Assembly: GCF_902459555.1 (NCBI RefSeq)
Contig: NZ_CABPSM010000019.1
Location: forward strand, 1 to 64,000
DNA from: Pandoraea horticolens
GTDB lineage: Bacteria; Pseudomonadota; Gammaproteobacteria; Burkholderiales; Burkholderiaceae
DNA length: 64,000 nucleotides
Direction of reading: 5' to 3'
Position numbers and translations under genes: made by a program. The notes beneath the pieces were generated by a model that saw only the letters and a list, made by a program, of their open reading frames with translations, was not told the origin of the DNA and did not search any database. Positions 28,219 to 40,131 of the stretch are shown piece after piece. Position 1 is the stretch's first letter; every line of letters starts with the position of its first letter.

Positions 28219-29418
28219 TCAGGACGACGCAGGCGCCGGCAGCTTGGCGACGATACCCGCTGCCAACTCGCGAGCACGACGATCGGCCTCGAGCACGACA
28301 TCGAGCGAGGTGGCTTCGCCCACCGCGACGGCATCGAGCACTTGCTCCACGACTTGCGCGATGGCGGTAAAGCGAATGCGTCCTTCCAGGAATGCCGCGA
28401 CCGCAATCTCATTGGCGGCATTCAACAGTGCACCGGCTGTGCCGCCGCTGCGCAGCGTGTCGAACGCCAGACGCAGACACGGGAAACGGCGCAGATCCGG
28501 TGCTTCGAAAGTCAGTTTGCCGATATCGGCGAGATTGAGCCCCGTCACGCCCGACGTTACGCGATCAGGGAAAGCAAGCGCGTGAGCAATCGGCGTGCGC
28601 ATATCGGGGTTGCCGAGCTGCGCGAGCGTCGAACCATCGGCATACGTCACCATCGAGTGGATCACGCTCTGCGGATGAATCAGCACCTCGATCTTCTCGG
28701 GCGGCATGTTGAATAGCCAGCGGGCTTCGATCACCTCGAGCCCCTTGTTCATCATGCTGGCGGAATCCACCGAAATCTTGCGGCCCATCACCCAGTTCGG
28801 ATGCGCACACGCTTCGTCCGGTGTGACGTTCTCGAGCGAGGCCAGTTCGCGCTCGCGGAACGGGCCTCCCGAAGCCGTCAAGACCAGCTTTTCCACACCG
28901 CGTGTCGAAACCCGGTTTTCCCCGGCCACTTGCGGCAAGCACTGGAAGATGGCGTTGTGCTCGCTGTCGAGCGGCAACAACGTGGCTCCCGCGCGCTCGG
29001 CCGTTGCCATGAACAGCGCACCGGAGAGCACAAGCGACTCCTTGTTCGCGAGCAGAATGCGCTTGCCGGCGCGAGCGGCGGCAAGGGTCGATTGGAGCCC
29101 GGCGGCACCGACAATGGCAGCCACGACCATGGTGACTTCAGACGCTTGCGCAATCTCGATCAACGCCTGCGGACCATAAGTCACTTCGACCTTCAGCCCG
29201 GCATCGGCCAGGCGCGCCGCAAGCGAGTGGGCGCCTTGCGCATCGGCCACCACCGCCACCTTCGGGCGATGCGCGACACATTGCTCGAACAGGCGATCCA
29301 GATTGCGGTGCGCCGACAGCGCATAGACGGAGAATCGGTCGGGATGACGCCCCACCACATCCAGCGTGCTAACGCCGATGGAGCCGGTGGAGCCAAGAAT
29401 AGAGAGATGTTGCGACAT
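28219..29418 (-). CDS. dxr: 1-deoxy-D-xylulose 5-phosphate reductoisomerase
   Basis: Second step of the MEP isoprenoid pathway, making 2-C-methyl-D-erythritol 4-phosphate with NADPH. The 399-residue protein has NADPH-binding [35 protein letters not shown], substrate motif [34 protein letters not shown] and [17 protein letters not shown]. The frame is open far upstream, but [12 protein letters not shown] is the natural start and lies 2 bp after cdsA. It supplies precursors for UppS, encoded two genes upstream. Confidence 0.97.
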   Translation of the reverse strand: MSQHLSILGSTGSIGVSTLDVVGRHPDRFSVYALSAHRNLDRLFEQCVAHRPKVAVVADAQGAHSLAARLADAGLKVEVTYGPQALIEIAQASEVTMVVAAIVGAAGLQSTLAAARAGKRILLANKESLVLSGALFMATAERAGATLLPLDSEHNAIFQCLPQVAGENRVSTRGVEKLVLTASGGPFRERELASLENVTPDEACAHPNWVMGRKISVDSASMMNKGLEVIEARWLFNMPPEKIEVLIHPQSVIHSMVTYADGSTLAQLGNPDMRTPIAHALAFPDRVTSGVTGLNLADIGKLTFEAPDLRRFPCLRLAFDTLRSGGTAGALLNAANEIAVAAFLEGRIRFTAIAQVVEQVLDAVAVGEATSLDVVLEADRRARELAAGIVAKLPAPASS

Positions 29419-29420
29419 GA

Positions 29421-30230
29421 TCAGACGAAGAGCAGAGCCAGTGGGAGCACAGGAAGCAATGCGTCGATTCTGTCGAGCACCCCCCCATGGCCGGGCAGCA
29501 GCGCGCTGGAATCTTTTACACCGGCTTGCCGCTTGAGTTGAGATTCGAACAGATCGCCCACGACCGAAAAAGCCACCAGCACCGTCAGCGCCAATGCGCC
29601 AAGTGCCAGGCCGAGCGTGTCTGCGAGATGAGAAACGATGGTCGGCGCCTGCAAGCCGCTCGCGAGCACCGCCGCAGCGGCCACGAGCACCAACAGCCAT
29701 CCTCCGACAGCGCCTTCCCAAGACTTCCCGGGACTGATCGAGGGAGCAAGCTTGCGACGGCCGAACGCGCGACCGGCAAAGTAGGCGCCGGTATCGGCAA
29801 GCCAAACGATCACGAGTACCGAGAGAAGAAATGCCACGCCACGCTCACGCGCAAGACACAGCGCCTGCCACGCCGCAATCAGCAACACCGGGCCGGCGAC
29901 GAGCAACAAACCGCGCCATGCTCCCTTGGTTGCGGGCTTACGCGCCAGCGTATAGGGTCCGGCCAGCAGCCAGAAGATGGCGGCGGGTTTGAGCCAGATC
30001 GACGAAAGTGTCCAGCCGCCCACCCATGTGAAGCCCACGCCCAGCAGCGCGAGTGCACCATAGAAGACGGCCCCCGCTCCGTTCAGACCAACGAGCCGCC
30101 CCCATTCCCAGCCGGCGGCGGCCACAATAACGGCAGCGAGCAATGCGAACTGCGCCGGCGTACCGACGAAGATCACAGGCAAGAGAATGGCGAGAAGTAC
30201 GACAGCGGTAATAACGCGTGTCTTGAGCAT
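29421..30230 (-). CDS. cdsA: Phosphatidate cytidylyltransferase
   Basis: Makes CDP-diacylglycerol from phosphatidate and CTP. The 269-residue polytopic membrane protein has about seven to eight helices. The CDS signature is [20 protein letters not shown] followed by [13 protein letters not shown]. The start overlaps the uppS stop by one base (TGATG), implying coupled translation. Confidence 0.96.
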   Translation of the reverse strand: MLKTRVITAVVLLAILLPVIFVGTPAQFALLAAVIVAAAGWEWGRLVGLNGAGAVFYGALALLGVGFTWVGGWTLSSIWLKPAAIFWLLAGPYTLARKPATKGAWRGLLLVAGPVLLIAAWQALCLARERGVAFLLSVLVIVWLADTGAYFAGRAFGRRKLAPSISPGKSWEGAVGGWLLVLVAAAAVLASGLQAPTIVSHLADTLGLALGALALTVLVAFSVVGDLFESQLKRQAGVKDSSALLPGHGGVLDRIDALLPVLPLALLFV

Positions 30231-31012
30231 CAGGCGGATTGTCCCGAGGGGTTCTGAACTTGCGCACTGGTACGGCCGAAGCGGCGCTCGCGCTGTTGAA
30301 ACTCGGCGACGGCCCGCTTGAGCGTATTGGCGTTGAAGTCCGGCCAGAATTCTTCGGTGAAATATAGTTCAGTGTACGCCAGTTGCCAGAGCAGAAAATT
30401 ACTGACGCGCTGGTCGCCGCCAGTTCGAATGAAAAGATCCGGCTCCGGCGCGTACGCCATGCTCAGGTAAGGCGCGAGATCGTCCTCGCTGAACGACGCC
30501 TCGAGCGCAGCCGCTCCGCCCTGCGCGACACGCGCGGCAGCGAGCTTCTGTGCGGCTTGCAGAATGTCCCATCGTCCACCGTAGTTGGCAGCGATGGTCA
30601 GCGTGAGACCTTTGTTGTCTCGCGTACGCTCTTCCGCCCGCTTGACCAGCTCCTGAATGCGCGGTTCGAACGCTTCAAGCGCACCGATCACACGCAGACG
30701 AATTCCATTACTGTGCAGCTTCCCCACCTCGCGCTCGAGCGCGAGGATGAAAAGCTGCATCAGCGTCGAGACCTCATCCTGCGGACGACGCCAGTTCTCG
30801 GAACTGAACGCGAACAGGGTCAGGTACTCGATGCCGAGTTCGGCACATGCCGTCACCGCTTCACGCACGGCATCGACGCCACGCTTATGCCCTGCGACGC
30901 GGGGCAATTTACGACTGGTAGCCCAACGCCCGTTGCCATCCATGACGATGGCGACGTGGCGCGGAATGCTCGCTGATTCGGGAACAGAGAGCGAAGAGCT
31001 GAGAAAACCCAT
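30230..31012 (-). CDS. uppS: Undecaprenyl diphosphate synthase
   Basis: cis-Prenyltransferase that makes the C55 carrier lipid for peptidoglycan and O-antigen. The 260-residue protein shows [20 protein letters not shown] (catalytic Asp25), [26 protein letters not shown] and [20 protein letters not shown] followed by [11 protein letters not shown]. Length is close to the family norm. It sits between frr and cdsA. Confidence 0.97.
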   Translation of the reverse strand: MGFLSSSLSVPESASIPRHVAIVMDGNGRWATSRKLPRVAGHKRGVDAVREAVTACAELGIEYLTLFAFSSENWRRPQDEVSTLMQLFILALEREVGKLHSNGIRLRVIGALEAFEPRIQELVKRAEERTRDNKGLTLTIAANYGGRWDILQAAQKLAAARVAQGGAAALEASFSEDDLAPYLSMAYAPEPDLFIRTGGDQRVSNFLLWQLAYTELYFTEEFWPDFNANTLKRAVAEFQQRERRFGRTSAQVQNPSGQSA

Positions 31013-31076
31013 TGAGATACGGCGCGAGAGTCGAGCGCGAAAGTCGGCGGAGATCTTACGGTGAGTGCCTCGGCAC

Positions 31077-31637
31077 TCAGACCGTCATGATCTCGGCGTC
31101 TTTCTGCTTCACCAACTCGTCGATCTCGGCGACAAACTTGTCCGTGAGCTTCTGAACTTCGTCGCTGCCACGGCGCTCATCGTCTTCCGAGGCTTCCTTG
31201 TCCTTGACCAGCTTCTTGAGTTGCTCGTTGGCATCGCGGCGCAGATTACGCACGGCAACCTTGGCGGACTCGCCTTCCGACTTGACCAGCTTGGTCAGTT
31301 CGCGACGACGCTCTTCGGTCAGCATGGGCATCGGTACACGAATCAGATCGCCTTGCGTGGCGGGGTTCAGACCCAAGTCCGATTCGCGAATGGCCTTCTC
31401 GACCACGGGAACCATCTTCTTTTCCCACGGCTGCACGCCGATCGTACGACTGTCTACGAGGTTCACGTTAGCGACCTGGGAGATGGGTACCATCGAGCCG
31501 TAGTAATCCACCTGCACGTGATCGAGCAGGCCGGCATGTGCGCGACCGGTACGAATCTTCGCCAGGTTGTTCTTGAACGACTCGATCGAGCTTTTCATCT
31601 TTTGCTCGACATTTTTCTTGATGTCAGCAACGCTCAT
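31077..31637 (-). CDS. frr: Ribosome recycling factor
   Basis: Works with EF-G to split post-termination ribosomes. The 186-residue protein starts [20 protein letters not shown] with a perfect GGAGGT site before the ATG. It contains [20 protein letters not shown] and [20 protein letters not shown]. It is all-helical plus a small domain, as expected. It follows pyrH. Confidence 0.97.
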   Translation of the reverse strand: MSVADIKKNVEQKMKSSIESFKNNLAKIRTGRAHAGLLDHVQVDYYGSMVPISQVANVNLVDSRTIGVQPWEKKMVPVVEKAIRESDLGLNPATQGDLIRVPMPMLTEERRRELTKLVKSEGESAKVAVRNLRRDANEQLKKLVKDKEASEDDERRGSDEVQKLTDKFVAEIDELVKQKDAEIMTV

Positions 31638-31723
31638 GACAACCTCCAAACCTTGAATTGTTACGCAAAACGTAAATGACACGGCGTTGGCGCACCATTA
31701 CGCGCCAACGCCGCAATTTGAGC

Positions 31724-32437
31724 TCAAACGTGGACGAGCGTTCCCTCGTCTTCGCCGAGGATAACGTGCTTGAGCGCGCCCGGCTTCACAATCGAGAAAA
31801 CGCGCACCGGCATCTTCTGATCGCGGCACAGCGCGAAAGCAGTCGCGTCCATGACCTGCAGGTTCTTCGAAATGGCCTCATCGAAGCTGATGGTCGAATA
31901 CTTTACCGCGTTGGGGTCCTTCTTGGGGTCAGCCGAGTACACGCCATCGACCTTGGTCGCCTTGAGCACCACTTCGGCGCCGACTTCCGAGCCGCGCAGC
32001 GCAGCCGCCGTGTCGGTCGTGAAAAACGGGTTGCCCGTACCTGCGGCGAAAATCACGACTTTGCCCTCTTCGAGCTGACGGATCGCACGCGGGCGGATGT
32101 ACGGTTCAACGACCTGATCCATGCGCAGCGCGGACTGTACACGCGCCTCGATACCGGCGTGACGCATGGCATCTTGCAGCGCCAGGGCGTTCATCATGGT
32201 GGCCAGCATGCCCATATAGTCGGCAGTCGCACGATCCATACCGGCGGCTCCGCCAGCCACACCCCGGAAAATATTGCCACCGCCGATCACGACGGCCAAT
32301 TGCGTGCCCAGGCGAACGACTTCGGCAATATCGCCAACCATGCGCTCGATGGTCGCACGATTGATGCCGAATGCATCATCACCCATGAGGGCTTCACCAG
32401 AGAGCTTGAGAAGTACGCGTTTGTAAGGAGTAGACAT
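31724..32437 (-). CDS. pyrH: Uridylate kinase (UMP kinase)
   Basis: Phosphorylates UMP to UDP. In this 237-residue amino-acid-kinase-fold protein, [20 protein letters not shown] starts the domain, and [31 protein letters not shown] and [19 protein letters not shown] follow. It is the bacterial hexameric form normally inhibited by UTP. ATG 32437 has a GGAG site. It is placed between tsf and frr as in most Proteobacteria. Confidence 0.97.
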   Translation of the reverse strand: MSTPYKRVLLKLSGEALMGDDAFGINRATIERMVGDIAEVVRLGTQLAVVIGGGNIFRGVAGGAAGMDRATADYMGMLATMMNALALQDAMRHAGIEARVQSALRMDQVVEPYIRPRAIRQLEEGKVVIFAAGTGNPFFTTDTAAALRGSEVGAEVVLKATKVDGVYSADPKKDPNAVKYSTISFDEAISKNLQVMDATAFALCRDQKMPVRVFSIVKPGALKHVILGEDEGTLVHV

Positions 32438-32535
32438 GACGGTCCTTAAGAAGTCTGGTCGGGCACTGTTGGGGTATTCTGGATGAAACAACGGGGACGG
32501 CACCGCCGCCCCCGGATACTGCGATACTGCGCGAA

Positions 32536-33417
32536 TTACGACTGCTTAGCAGCGGCCACTTGTGCGGCCACTTCGGCAGCGAAGTCGTCCTGCTTCTTCT
32601 CGATGCCTTCGCCAACCACGAACATGGTGAAGCCCTTGACCAACGTGTTGTTGGCCTTGAGCATCTGCTCGACGGTCGACTTATCGTCCTTCACATAAGC
32701 TTGGTTGAACAGCGAGACTTCCTTCAGGAACTTCTGCACGCTGCCTTCCACCATCTTGGCGACGATCTCTGCCGGCTTGCCCGATTCGGCAGCCTTCTCG
32801 GCAGCGACCTTACGCTCCTTCTCGATCAGTTCCGGCGAGACCTGATCGCCCGACACGGCCACCGGCTTCATGGCGGCGATGTGCATGGCGACGTTCTTGC
32901 CCACTTCAGCGTCAGCGCCTTCGTACTCGACGACCACGCCGATACGCGTGCCGTGCAGGTACGCAGCCAGCTTGCCCGACGTCTCGTAACGCTGGAAGCG
33001 ACGGATCGTCATGTTTTCACCGATCTTGCCGATCAGGTCGGCACGCACCTGCTCGACGGTCTTGCCTTCGAGGGGCAGCGCCGACAGCGCCGCCACGTCG
33101 GCCGGGTTGTGCTCGGCGACCAGCTTGGCCACGTCGTTGGCGAACTTCAGGAAGTCGTCGTTCTTCGAGACGAAGTCGGTTTCGCAGTTGATTTCGACAA
33201 CGGCACCCTTGCCGCCATCGATGTAGGCAGCGATCACGCCTTCTGCCGTAATACGGCTGGCGGCCTTGCTGGCCTTGCTACCCAGCTTGACACGCAGGAT
33301 TTCTTCAGCACGGACCATGTCGCCGTCGGCTTCGGTCAGCGCCTTCTTGCATTCCATCATCGGCGCATCGGTCTTGGCGCGCAGTTCGCCCACCATTGCT
33401 GCAGTAATTGCCGGCAT
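32536..33417 (-). CDS. tsf: Elongation factor Ts
   Basis: Guanine nucleotide exchange factor for EF-Tu. The 293-residue protein has an N-terminal UBA-like domain with [20 protein letters not shown]. The core follows with [20 protein letters not shown] and the dimerisation region. The start [13 protein letters not shown] is the family norm; upstream open frame is not similar. It lies 154 bp after rpsB across a hairpin. Confidence 0.97.
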   Translation of the reverse strand: MPAITAAMVGELRAKTDAPMMECKKALTEADGDMVRAEEILRVKLGSKASKAASRITAEGVIAAYIDGGKGAVVEINCETDFVSKNDDFLKFANDVAKLVAEHNPADVAALSALPLEGKTVEQVRADLIGKIGENMTIRRFQRYETSGKLAAYLHGTRIGVVVEYEGADAEVGKNVAMHIAAMKPVAVSGDQVSPELIEKERKVAAEKAAESGKPAEIVAKMVEGSVQKFLKEVSLFNQAYVKDDKSTVEQMLKANNTLVKGFTMFVVGEGIEKKQDDFAAEVAAQVAAAKQS

Positions 33418-33519
33418 ATCGTTACTCCTGTATATCGAATCAGTCGGGAGAGGATGGCGCCCGAACGGCCGCACTGCCCGCTCACGGCGCCCCGCGCACC
33501 CGACGCGGGGAAATCGGAC

Positions 33520-33553
33520 TAAAAAAAAGGGGCGCCACAAGCAGCCCCCTTTG
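33520..33553 (-). terminator. Hairpin with T run between rpsB and tsf
   Basis: On the minus strand AAAGGGGGC, a loop, then GCGCCCC is followed by eight T. It looks like a rho-independent terminator with some mismatch in the stem. In this position it would partially stop transcripts after rpsB and set a lower tsf level. Confidence 0.65.
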
Positions 33554-33571
33554 TTACGCAGCGGTGGCCGC

Positions 33572-34321
33572 TTACGCCTCTTCGTTCACTTCGACGAACT
33601 CGTCGCCATCACCGCGAACGGCTTCCACGACTTCCTTGACGGCGTTTGCACGGCCTTCGAGGATCGCATCGGCAACGCCTTGCACGTACAGCTCAACCGC
33701 CTTGCTCGAGTCATCGTTACCCGGGATGACGTAGTCAACGCCGTCCGGCGAGTGGTTCGTATCGACCACGGCGATCACCGGAATGCCCAGCTTGTTGGCT
33801 TCGGTGATGGCAATCTTGTGGTAACCAACGTCGACGACGAAGATGGCGTCGGGCATGCCGCCCATTTCCTTCACGCCACCGATCGACTTCTGCAGCTTGG
33901 CCATTTCACGATCGAACAGCAGCGCTTCCTTCTTGCTCATGCGCTCTTGCTCGCCGGCTTCCAGAGCCTGTTCCATGTCCTTGAGCTTCTTGATCGACGA
34001 CTTCAGCGTCTTGAAGTTCGTCAGCATGCCGCCCAGCCAACGGTTGTTGACGAAAGGCATACCGGCGCGGCCTGCGGCTTCCGCCACGATTTCACGCGCT
34101 TGACGCTTCGTGCCCACGAACAGGATCGTGCCGCGGTTTGCTGCCAGTTGACGCACATACTTCAGTGCGTCCTGGTACATCGGCAACGTCTTTTCGAGGT
34201 TGATGATGTGAATCTTGTTGCGATGGCCGAAGATATACGGGGCCATCTTGGGGTTCCAGAAACGGGTTTGGTGACCAAAGTGGACGCCCGCTTCCAGCAT
34301 CTGACGCATCGTGACAGACAT
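33572..34321 (-). CDS. rpsB: 30S ribosomal protein S2
   Basis: Component of the 30S subunit. The 249-residue protein contains [80 protein letters not shown] and [20 protein letters not shown]. It is the first gene of the long minus-strand array. A promoter with consensus -10 lies about 290 bp upstream, leaving a long leader where S2 autoregulation could act. Confidence 0.98.
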   Translation of the reverse strand: MSVTMRQMLEAGVHFGHQTRFWNPKMAPYIFGHRNKIHIINLEKTLPMYQDALKYVRQLAANRGTILFVGTKRQAREIVAEAAGRAGMPFVNNRWLGGMLTNFKTLKSSIKKLKDMEQALEAGEQERMSKKEALLFDREMAKLQKSIGGVKEMGGMPDAIFVVDVGYHKIAITEANKLGIPVIAVVDTNHSPDGVDYVIPGNDDSSKAVELYVQGVADAILEGRANAVKEVVEAVRGDGDEFVEVNEEA

Positions 34322-34605
34322 GTGATTCTCCGTGAGGGTTAGGTCTTAGACCGGCTGCCGTACCCGTTTCGCCAGACTGCCATACAGCTTTGCATGGCCC
34401 GCCCGGGAAGATCGGGCACCCTGGGTGCGCCGGCCCGCGATTTCAAGATTTCCAAGCCGATGACGACATTTGCCACCCGACACCTCACCGGGCGCAGCGC
34501 CATCCGGCACCACATTGGGGCAAAAATGCCCACAAATCCCGGTGAAGACCCTTGAAAACCAAGGGAAAACCCTCGGCCTTATTAGCAACTCGTCCTCGAC
34601 TTAGC
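34322..34605 (-). promoter_or_regulatory. Long rpsB 5' leader
   Basis: About 280 bases lie between the predicted transcription start and the rpsB ATG. They contain several GC stems, including GCACCC/GGGTGC around 34418-34430. In other bacteria the rpsB leader is the target of S2-mediated feedback. I cannot identify a known structure by eye. Confidence 0.4.
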
Positions 34606-34610
34606 CCGAG

Positions 34611-34640
34611 ATTATAGCATTGCACCACGCCAGCGCTCAA
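34611..34640 (-). promoter_or_regulatory. Sigma-70 promoter for the rpsB array
   Basis: On the minus strand TTGAGC, 18 bp, then TATAAT preceded by TGC (extended -10). The -10 is a perfect consensus, which suits a strongly expressed ribosomal operon. Confidence 0.78.
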
Positions 34641-34839
34641 GCGGCGTGTGAACTCGTGATGACAAGCCGGAAACGCCCGGTTCGCGCGGCATTCGACCCG
34701 ATTCGCTCTGCAGCCCGCCCACCACCCGGAACATCGGCAATTCATTGTCGGAACGCTCCGAAATCCGCGCCAGACGGGGCGAAAACCGTCCATTGGTGCG
34801 ATAATGCGGCACTGTTTATGCAACTTGTCCGATTCAGCA
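34641..34839. other. Divergent spacer upstream of map
   Basis: Upstream region of map. A GATAAT at 34799-34804 could be its -10 but I see no good -35. No gene is recognised. Confidence 0.35.
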
Positions 34840-35667
34840 ATGGCCATCACTCTCAAGAATGCCCACGACATTGAAATGATGCGCGTCGCCTGTCGACTGG
34901 CCAGCGAAGTGCTCGATTTCATTACGCCGCACGTGCACGCCGGCGTCTCCACCGGGGAACTCGACCGCCTCTGCCATGAGTACATGATCAAGGAACAGGG
35001 CACCGTACCGGCGCCGCTGAATTACCAACCGCCGGGCTATCCGCCCTACCCCAAGGCCACCTGCATCTCGGTCAACGATGTGATCTGCCACGGCATTCCC
35101 GGCGACAAGGTGCTCAAGAACGGCGATGCGCTCAATATCGACATCACCGTCATCAAGGATGGCTACTTCGGCGACACCAGCCGGATGTTCATCGTCGGCG
35201 AAGGCTCGATCCTCGCCAAGCGCCTGACGCAAGTCACGTATGAATGCATGTGGCTCGGCATCAATCAGGTACGCCCGGGCGCGCATCTTGGCGATATCGG
35301 TCAGGCGATTCAAACCCACGCCGAAGCCCAGGGCTATAGCGTGGTGCGCGAATACTGCGGCCACGGCATCGGCCAGGTATTTCACGAGGATCCGCAGATT
35401 CTGCATTACGGTCGGCAGGGCACCGGGCTCGTGCTGCAAACCGGGATGATTTTCACTATCGAGCCGATGATCAACGCCGGTAAGCGCGAGATTCGAACGA
35501 TGCCCGACCAATGGACGGTCAAGACACGCGATCGCAGCCTGTCGGCGCAGTGGGAGCACACCGTGCTGGTGACGGAGACGGGGCACGAAGTGCTAACGCA
35601 CTCGGCGCTGACGCCCCCGCCGCCGCCCGGCTCGTCGTACGTAACATCATTCGCGGCAGCAGCCTGA
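34840..35667 (+). CDS. map: Methionine aminopeptidase type I
   Basis: Removes the N-terminal Met from new proteins. The 275-residue pita-bread fold contains [20 protein letters not shown], metal ligands in [20 protein letters not shown]-like order (Asp, Asp), [18 protein letters not shown] (His), FTIEPMIN (Glu) and [10 protein letters not shown] (Glu). The start [20 protein letters not shown] has no obvious ribosome-binding site. It is divergent from rpsB, as in E. coli, and followed by glnD after 82 bp. Confidence 0.95.
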   Translation: MAITLKNAHDIEMMRVACRLASEVLDFITPHVHAGVSTGELDRLCHEYMIKEQGTVPAPLNYQPPGYPPYPKATCISVNDVICHGIPGDKVLKNGDALNIDITVIKDGYFGDTSRMFIVGEGSILAKRLTQVTYECMWLGINQVRPGAHLGDIGQAIQTHAEAQGYSVVREYCGHGIGQVFHEDPQILHYGRQGTGLVLQTGMIFTIEPMINAGKREIRTMPDQWTVKTRDRSLSAQWEHTVLVTETGHEVLTHSALTPPPPPGSSYVTSFAAAA

Positions 35668-35749
35668 GCATTCATATCGTCCGGCCGCCTGCCGAACGGG
35701 CGGCCACCCACCCGGCCTGGCTCATTACTTACATACTCAGGAAGCCGTC

Positions 35750-38314
35750 ATGCACGCGCGTGCGCACGCCCCTTCTCCGTTACGTCAGGCCCTCAAGGAA
35801 CGCAAGGCCGAGCTTGTCGAACGCTTTTCCGCGCACGGCAAAATCGACACCCTGTTGCACGGCATGTGTCAGGCCGTCGATCAGGCCATGCGCGAAGCAT
35901 GGGCCGAGTGTCAGATGCCCGACAATCTCGCGCTCGTGGCAGTCGGCGGCTATGGACGCGGCGAACTGTATCCGCACTCGGACGTCGACATTCTCCTGTT
36001 GCATCGGAACGCCGAGGGAGCGGCGCTCACGTCGCACGTAGAGCCGTTCATCGGCTTCCTTTGGGACATCGGACTCGAAATCGGCTCGTCGGTGCGTACG
36101 GTCGACGAGTGCATCACCGAAGCGCACGCCGACGTTACGGTGCAAACGAGCCTGCTCGAAGCGCGGCTTTTGACGGGCAACCGTGCCTTGTTCGACGAAT
36201 TCGAACAACGCTTTTCGGCAGACCTGGATCCGCGCGCATTTTTCCGCAGCAAGCAACTGGAAATTCGTCAGCGTCATGCAAAATATCAGGACACTCCATA
36301 CAGCCTCGAACCGAATTGCAAGGAAAGCCCCGGCGGTCTGCGCGATCTGCAGGTCATTCTCTGGATGACGAAGGCGGCGGGCCTTGGCAATAGCTGGTCG
36401 GAACTGTTCGCACGGGACTTGCTGACCGATCGCGAACTGAAGGAATTGCGCCGCAACGAACAATTCCTGAAGGGGCTGCGGGCACGGCTTCACTTGCTCG
36501 CACGGCGGCGTCAGGATGTGCTCGTGTTCGACATGCAGACATCGCTCGCGCAGAGTCTGGGCTTCAACGCGACAACGACCAAGCGCGCCAGCGAGCAACT
36601 GATGCGCCGCTACTACTGGGCGGCGAAGGCCGTCTCCCAGCTCAATACGGTGCTGCTGCTCAACGTCGAGGCTCGCCTGTTCCCGCAGACCAGCGGCGTC
36701 ACCCGTGTGATCAACGAGCGTTTCGTCGAGAAGCAGGGAATGATCGAGATCGTGGATGACGAGTTGTACCAACGTCATCCGAACGCGATCCTCGAGACAT
36801 TCCTGCTATATGAGCAGGTCGTGGGCGTGAAAGGGCTGTCGGCGCGGACGCTACGGGCGCTGTACAATGCCCGCGAATTGATGGATGCGCAATGGCGCGC
36901 CGATGCCGAGAACCGCCGCACGTTTCTTGCAATTCTTCAGCAACCGCAGGGCATCACGCATGCCTTGCGCCTGATGAATCAGACGAGCGTGCTTGGCCGG
37001 TATCTGATCAACTTCCGTCGCGTGGTCGGACAGATGCAGCACGATCTGTATCACGTGTACACGGTCGATCAGCACATCCTGATGGTCGTGCGCAACATCC
37101 GCCGGTTTGCCGTGGCAGAACACACGCACGAGTACCCGTTCTGCAGCCAGTTGATCGCGAACTTCGACAGGCCATGGGTACTGACGATTGCGGCCCTCTT
37201 CCACGACATTGCGAAAGGCCGTGGCGGCGATCACTCCACACTCGGCATGGCCGACGCGCGACGTTTCTGCACGCGTCACGGCATCGACAAGGAAGATACC
37301 GAGCTGATCGTCTGGCTTGTCGGTGAGCATCTGACGATGAGCACCGTCGCGCAAAAGCAGGACACGACCGACCCCGAGGTCATCCGGCGTTTTGCGGAAA
37401 AGGTCGGTAACGAACGGCGTCTGACAGCGCTGTATCTTCTGACGGTCGCCGATATTCGCGGCACCAGCCCCAAAGTCTGGAACGCCTGGAAGGGCAAGCT
37501 GCTTGAAGACCTTTATCGGCTTACCTTGCAGGTGCTGGGCGGTGCGAACCCTGATCCGCATTCGCAGTTGAAAACGCGAAAAGAGGAAGCACTCGGGCTG
37601 CTGCGACTGTACACCGTGCCTGAGCGCGCGCAGGAAGCGCTCTGGAACACACTCGACGTTGCGTACTTCCTGCGCAACGATCCGGCGGACGTCGCATGGC
37701 AGACGCGTCATTTGTGGCGACACGTCGACAGCGCCGTCCCGATCGTCAAGGCGCGCCCGTCGCCGATTGGCGAAGGGCTTCAGGTCATGGTGTACGTGCG
37801 CGATCAGGTCGATCTGTTCGCTCGCATATGCGGCTATTTCGAGCGCAAGGGGCTGTCGATTCTCGATGCCAAGGTGCACACGACCAGCCACGGCTTCGCA
37901 CTGGATAGTTTCCTGTTGACGGACCCAGGCCTCGATACCAGCTACCGTGACATCATCAATCTGGTGGAAAGCGAGTTGGTGTCGTTGCTCACGCGCATCG
38001 AGCCTCTGGCGGAGCCGAACAAAGGACGGTTGCCACGACGTTCGCGTAGCTTCCCGGTCACGCCGCGCGTCGATTTGCGGCCTGACGAACGTGGCCAGTA
38101 TTACCTGCTGTCGGTGTCGGCTAACGACCGCACCGGCTTGCTCTATGCGGTCGCTCGCGTACTTGCGCGTCATGGCGTGAGCGTGCGTACCGCCCGCATC
38201 AATACCCTCGGCGAACGTGTCGAAGATACGTTCCTGCTTGATGGCAGCCGTTTGCAGGACAATCGCCTGCAAATTGCCGTCGAGACCGAATTACTAGAAG
38301 CATTGGAACCATGA
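35750..38314 (+). CDS. glnD: PII uridylyltransferase / uridylyl-removing enzyme
   Basis: Senses glutamine and (de)uridylylates PII proteins, controlling nitrogen assimilation. The 854-residue protein begins with a nucleotidyltransferase domain, [20 protein letters not shown] (Gly66-Gly67, Asp78, Asp80). An HD domain follows with [15 protein letters not shown] and [19 protein letters not shown] (~residues 440-560). Two C-terminal ACT domains bind glutamine ([40 protein letters not shown]). Length is normal. It overlaps the next gene by 4 bp (ATGA). Confidence 0.97.
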   Translation: MHARAHAPSPLRQALKERKAELVERFSAHGKIDTLLHGMCQAVDQAMREAWAECQMPDNLALVAVGGYGRGELYPHSDVDILLLHRNAEGAALTSHVEPFIGFLWDIGLEIGSSVRTVDECITEAHADVTVQTSLLEARLLTGNRALFDEFEQRFSADLDPRAFFRSKQLEIRQRHAKYQDTPYSLEPNCKESPGGLRDLQVILWMTKAAGLGNSWSELFARDLLTDRELKELRRNEQFLKGLRARLHLLARRRQDVLVFDMQTSLAQSLGFNATTTKRASEQLMRRYYWAAKAVSQLNTVLLLNVEARLFPQTSGVTRVINERFVEKQGMIEIVDDELYQRHPNAILETFLLYEQVVGVKGLSARTLRALYNARELMDAQWRADAENRRTFLAILQQPQGITHALRLMNQTSVLGRYLINFRRVVGQMQHDLYHVYTVDQHILMVVRNIRRFAVAEHTHEYPFCSQLIANFDRPWVLTIAALFHDIAKGRGGDHSTLGMADARRFCTRHGIDKEDTELIVWLVGEHLTMSTVAQKQDTTDPEVIRRFAEKVGNERRLTALYLLTVADIRGTSPKVWNAWKGKLLEDLYRLTLQVLGGANPDPHSQLKTRKEEALGLLRLYTVPERAQEALWNTLDVAYFLRNDPADVAWQTRHLWRHVDSAVPIVKARPSPIGEGLQVMVYVRDQVDLFARICGYFERKGLSILDAKVHTTSHGFALDSFLLTDPGLDTSYRDIINLVESELVSLLTRIEPLAEPNKGRLPRRSRSFPVTPRVDLRPDERGQYYLLSVSANDRTGLLYAVARVLARHGVSVRTARINTLGERVEDTFLLDGSRLQDNRLQIAVETELLEALEP

Positions 38315-39972
38315 GCGATACCCCGCGCGCCAAACTCGGCGCCAAACATCCCCGCACGCTCGACAAGACCCGCGCACCGGTGCGTTCGTCCGGCGCACTG
38401 CGTCGTACGACCAAGGCCGTGCCCGCGTCAATGCTCGACGCCAGCGGCGCGAAAAAGAAGCCTGCGGCAAAACCGGCGCGTCCGCGTCCGGCAGACGATG
38501 CCGCGACGCCGGCCGGCGCGCGTCGCCCTGCTGGCAGTGGCGCTGCGCCACGCAAACCCGCTACCGGCGCGGCGAAGCCATATGAAAAGCGCCCCATGGG
38601 TGAACGTCCGCCGGTGCGTGGTCAACGTGAGCGCGTTGCAGGGGCGCGCCCCGCACGTTTGGACGAAGACCGTCCGCGTCACAGCACCGAAGGCGGCGCC
38701 CGTGGCGATTACGCTCGTCCGGTGAAGCGCGGCACAGACGACCGCGCACCACGTCGTTTCGACGAAGACCGCCCGCGTCGTGCCACCGAAGGTGGCGCCC
38801 GCAGCGATTACGCCCGTCCCGCCAAGCGCAGCACAGACGACCGCGCACCACGTCGTTTTGACGAAGACCGCCCGCGCCGTGCCACCGAAGGTGGTGCCCG
38901 CAACGATTACGCCCGTCCCGCCAAGCGCAGCACAGACGACCGCGCACCACGTCGTTTCGACGAAGACCGCCCGCGTCGTGCCACCGAAGGTGGTGCCCGC
39001 AACGATTACGCTCGCCCCGCCAAACGTGGCACCGACGACCGCGCGCCGCGCCGCTTCGATGACGACCGCCCGCGCCGTGCCACTGAAAGCGCGCCACGCG
39101 GCCGCTTCGCTCGTGATGATCGAGACACCCAGGCTGCGCGATCGACACGTCCTGCACGCGCGCCGCGCGCAACCCGCGACGATGACGACGACATCAAGGT
39201 CCATCATGATGCCGCCGGGTCGCTGCGTCTGTCCAAGCGCATGTCGGAACTCGGTCTGTGCTCGCGTCGCGAAGCCGATGAGTGGATCGCCAAGGGATGG
39301 GTGCGCGTTGACGGCAAGGTCATCACCGAACTCGGCACGAAGATTCTGCCGACGCAGGAAATCACTGTGGTGCAAGCCGCACGAAAGGAGCAGGCCAATC
39401 GCGTCACGATCCTGCTGCACAAACCCGTGGGCTACGTCTCCGGACAAGCCGAAGACGGCTACGAACCCGCCGTCGTACTGGTGACACGTGAACACCATTG
39501 GTCCGAGGACGATGCCGGCGTACGTTTCTCGCCGTCGCATCTGCGCAGCCTTGCACCGGCCGGCCGCCTCGACATCGACTCGACGGGGCTGCTCGTCCTG
39601 ACGCAGGATGGCCGCGTCGCCAAGCAACTGATCGGCGAAGACTCGGATATCGAGAAGGAATACCTCGTGCGCGTGTCGTACAACGAGCATGAGCAAAACG
39701 TCGAGGCGCACTTCCCCGCAGAGCGTCTGGCCCTTCTACGTCACGGCCTCGAACTCGACGATCAACCGCTCAAGCCCGCACAGGTCGAATGGCAGAACCC
39801 GGAGCAACTGCGTTTCGTGCTCAAGGAAGGCAAAAAGCGCCAGATTCGCCGGATGTGCGAACTCGTCGGTCTGCATGTGACCGGCCTCAAGCGCGTGCGC
39901 ATGGGACGCATCACGCTGGGCAACCTGCCCGTGGGCGAGTGGCGTTACCTACGCACCGGCGAAGGCTTCTGA
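38311..39972 (+). CDS. S4-domain 23S rRNA pseudouridine synthase (RluB/RluF family) with repeat-bearing extension
   Basis: The C-terminal half (~residues 300-553) is a complete enzyme. It has an S4 RNA-binding domain ([20 protein letters not shown]) and a pseudouridine synthase domain with catalytic Asp in [19 protein letters not shown]. Other motifs are [18 protein letters not shown] and the ending LPVGEWRYL, which is closest to RluF. The N-terminal ~300 residues are low-complexity, rich in Arg, Lys, Pro, Ala and Asp, with four tandem 33-residue units plus a partial fifth ([20 protein letters not shown] is typical). This part is probably disordered and RNA-binding. The start overlaps glnD by 4 bp. 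RluB versus RluF specificity is not settled. Confidence 0.88.
   Translation: MSDTPRAKLGAKHPRTLDKTRAPVRSSGALRRTTKAVPASMLDASGAKKKPAAKPARPRPADDAATPAGARRPAGSGAAPRKPATGAAKPYEKRPMGERPPVRGQRERVAGARPARLDEDRPRHSTEGGARGDYARPVKRGTDDRAPRRFDEDRPRRATEGGARSDYARPAKRSTDDRAPRRFDEDRPRRATEGGARNDYARPAKRSTDDRAPRRFDEDRPRRATEGGARNDYARPAKRGTDDRAPRRFDDDRPRRATESAPRGRFARDDRDTQAARSTRPARAPRATRDDDDDIKVHHDAAGSLRLSKRMSELGLCSRREADEWIAKGWVRVDGKVITELGTKILPTQEITVVQAARKEQANRVTILLHKPVGYVSGQAEDGYEPAVVLVTREHHWSEDDAGVRFSPSHLRSLAPAGRLDIDSTGLLVLTQDGRVAKQLIGEDSDIEKEYLVRVSYNEHEQNVEAHFPAERLALLRHGLELDDQPLKPAQVEWQNPEQLRFVLKEGKKRQIRRMCELVGLHVTGLKRVRMGRITLGNLPVGEWRYLRTGEGF
38656..39051 (+). repeat. 99-bp in-frame tandem repeat, 4 copies plus partial fifth
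   Basis: Four contiguous 99-bp units, each encoding 33 residues (pattern [15 protein letters not shown], then DYARPAKR, then TDDRAPR). A degenerate fifth begins at 39052 ([12 protein letters not shown]). Units 2-4 are nearly identical in DNA, so copy number may vary between strains. Confidence 0.92.
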
Positions 39973-40131
39973 GACTAAAGGGACTTTGCTAGACGCCCGT
40001 TGCCCCCCCCTGAAGGGGGCAGGTCACAGCCGTCAGAAGTGCGCAAGGCGTAGGGAGTGCAGGTGCGGCTGGGTATGTGTTGCGCTACGGATCAGAACTG
40101 GCACTCCGCACGCTACGAGGAGACATTCTCG
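39973..40131. other. Spacer after pseudouridine synthase
   Basis: Contains a GC-only inverted repeat (GCCCCCC, CTGAA, GGGGGC) near 40001-40020 without a T run, possibly a weak terminator. No gene is seen. Confidence 0.35.

Noticed and set aside
38656-39051. Regular repeats considered as a CRISPR array
   Set aside because: Units are contiguous, 99 bp long, in frame with an enzyme and without spacers; there are no cas genes.
38428-39711. 427-codon minus-strand frame across the tandem repeat
   Set aside because: Repeat units of 99 bp carry the open antisense frame along with them. The product is a repeat of Thr/Trp/Cys-rich segments without similarity.
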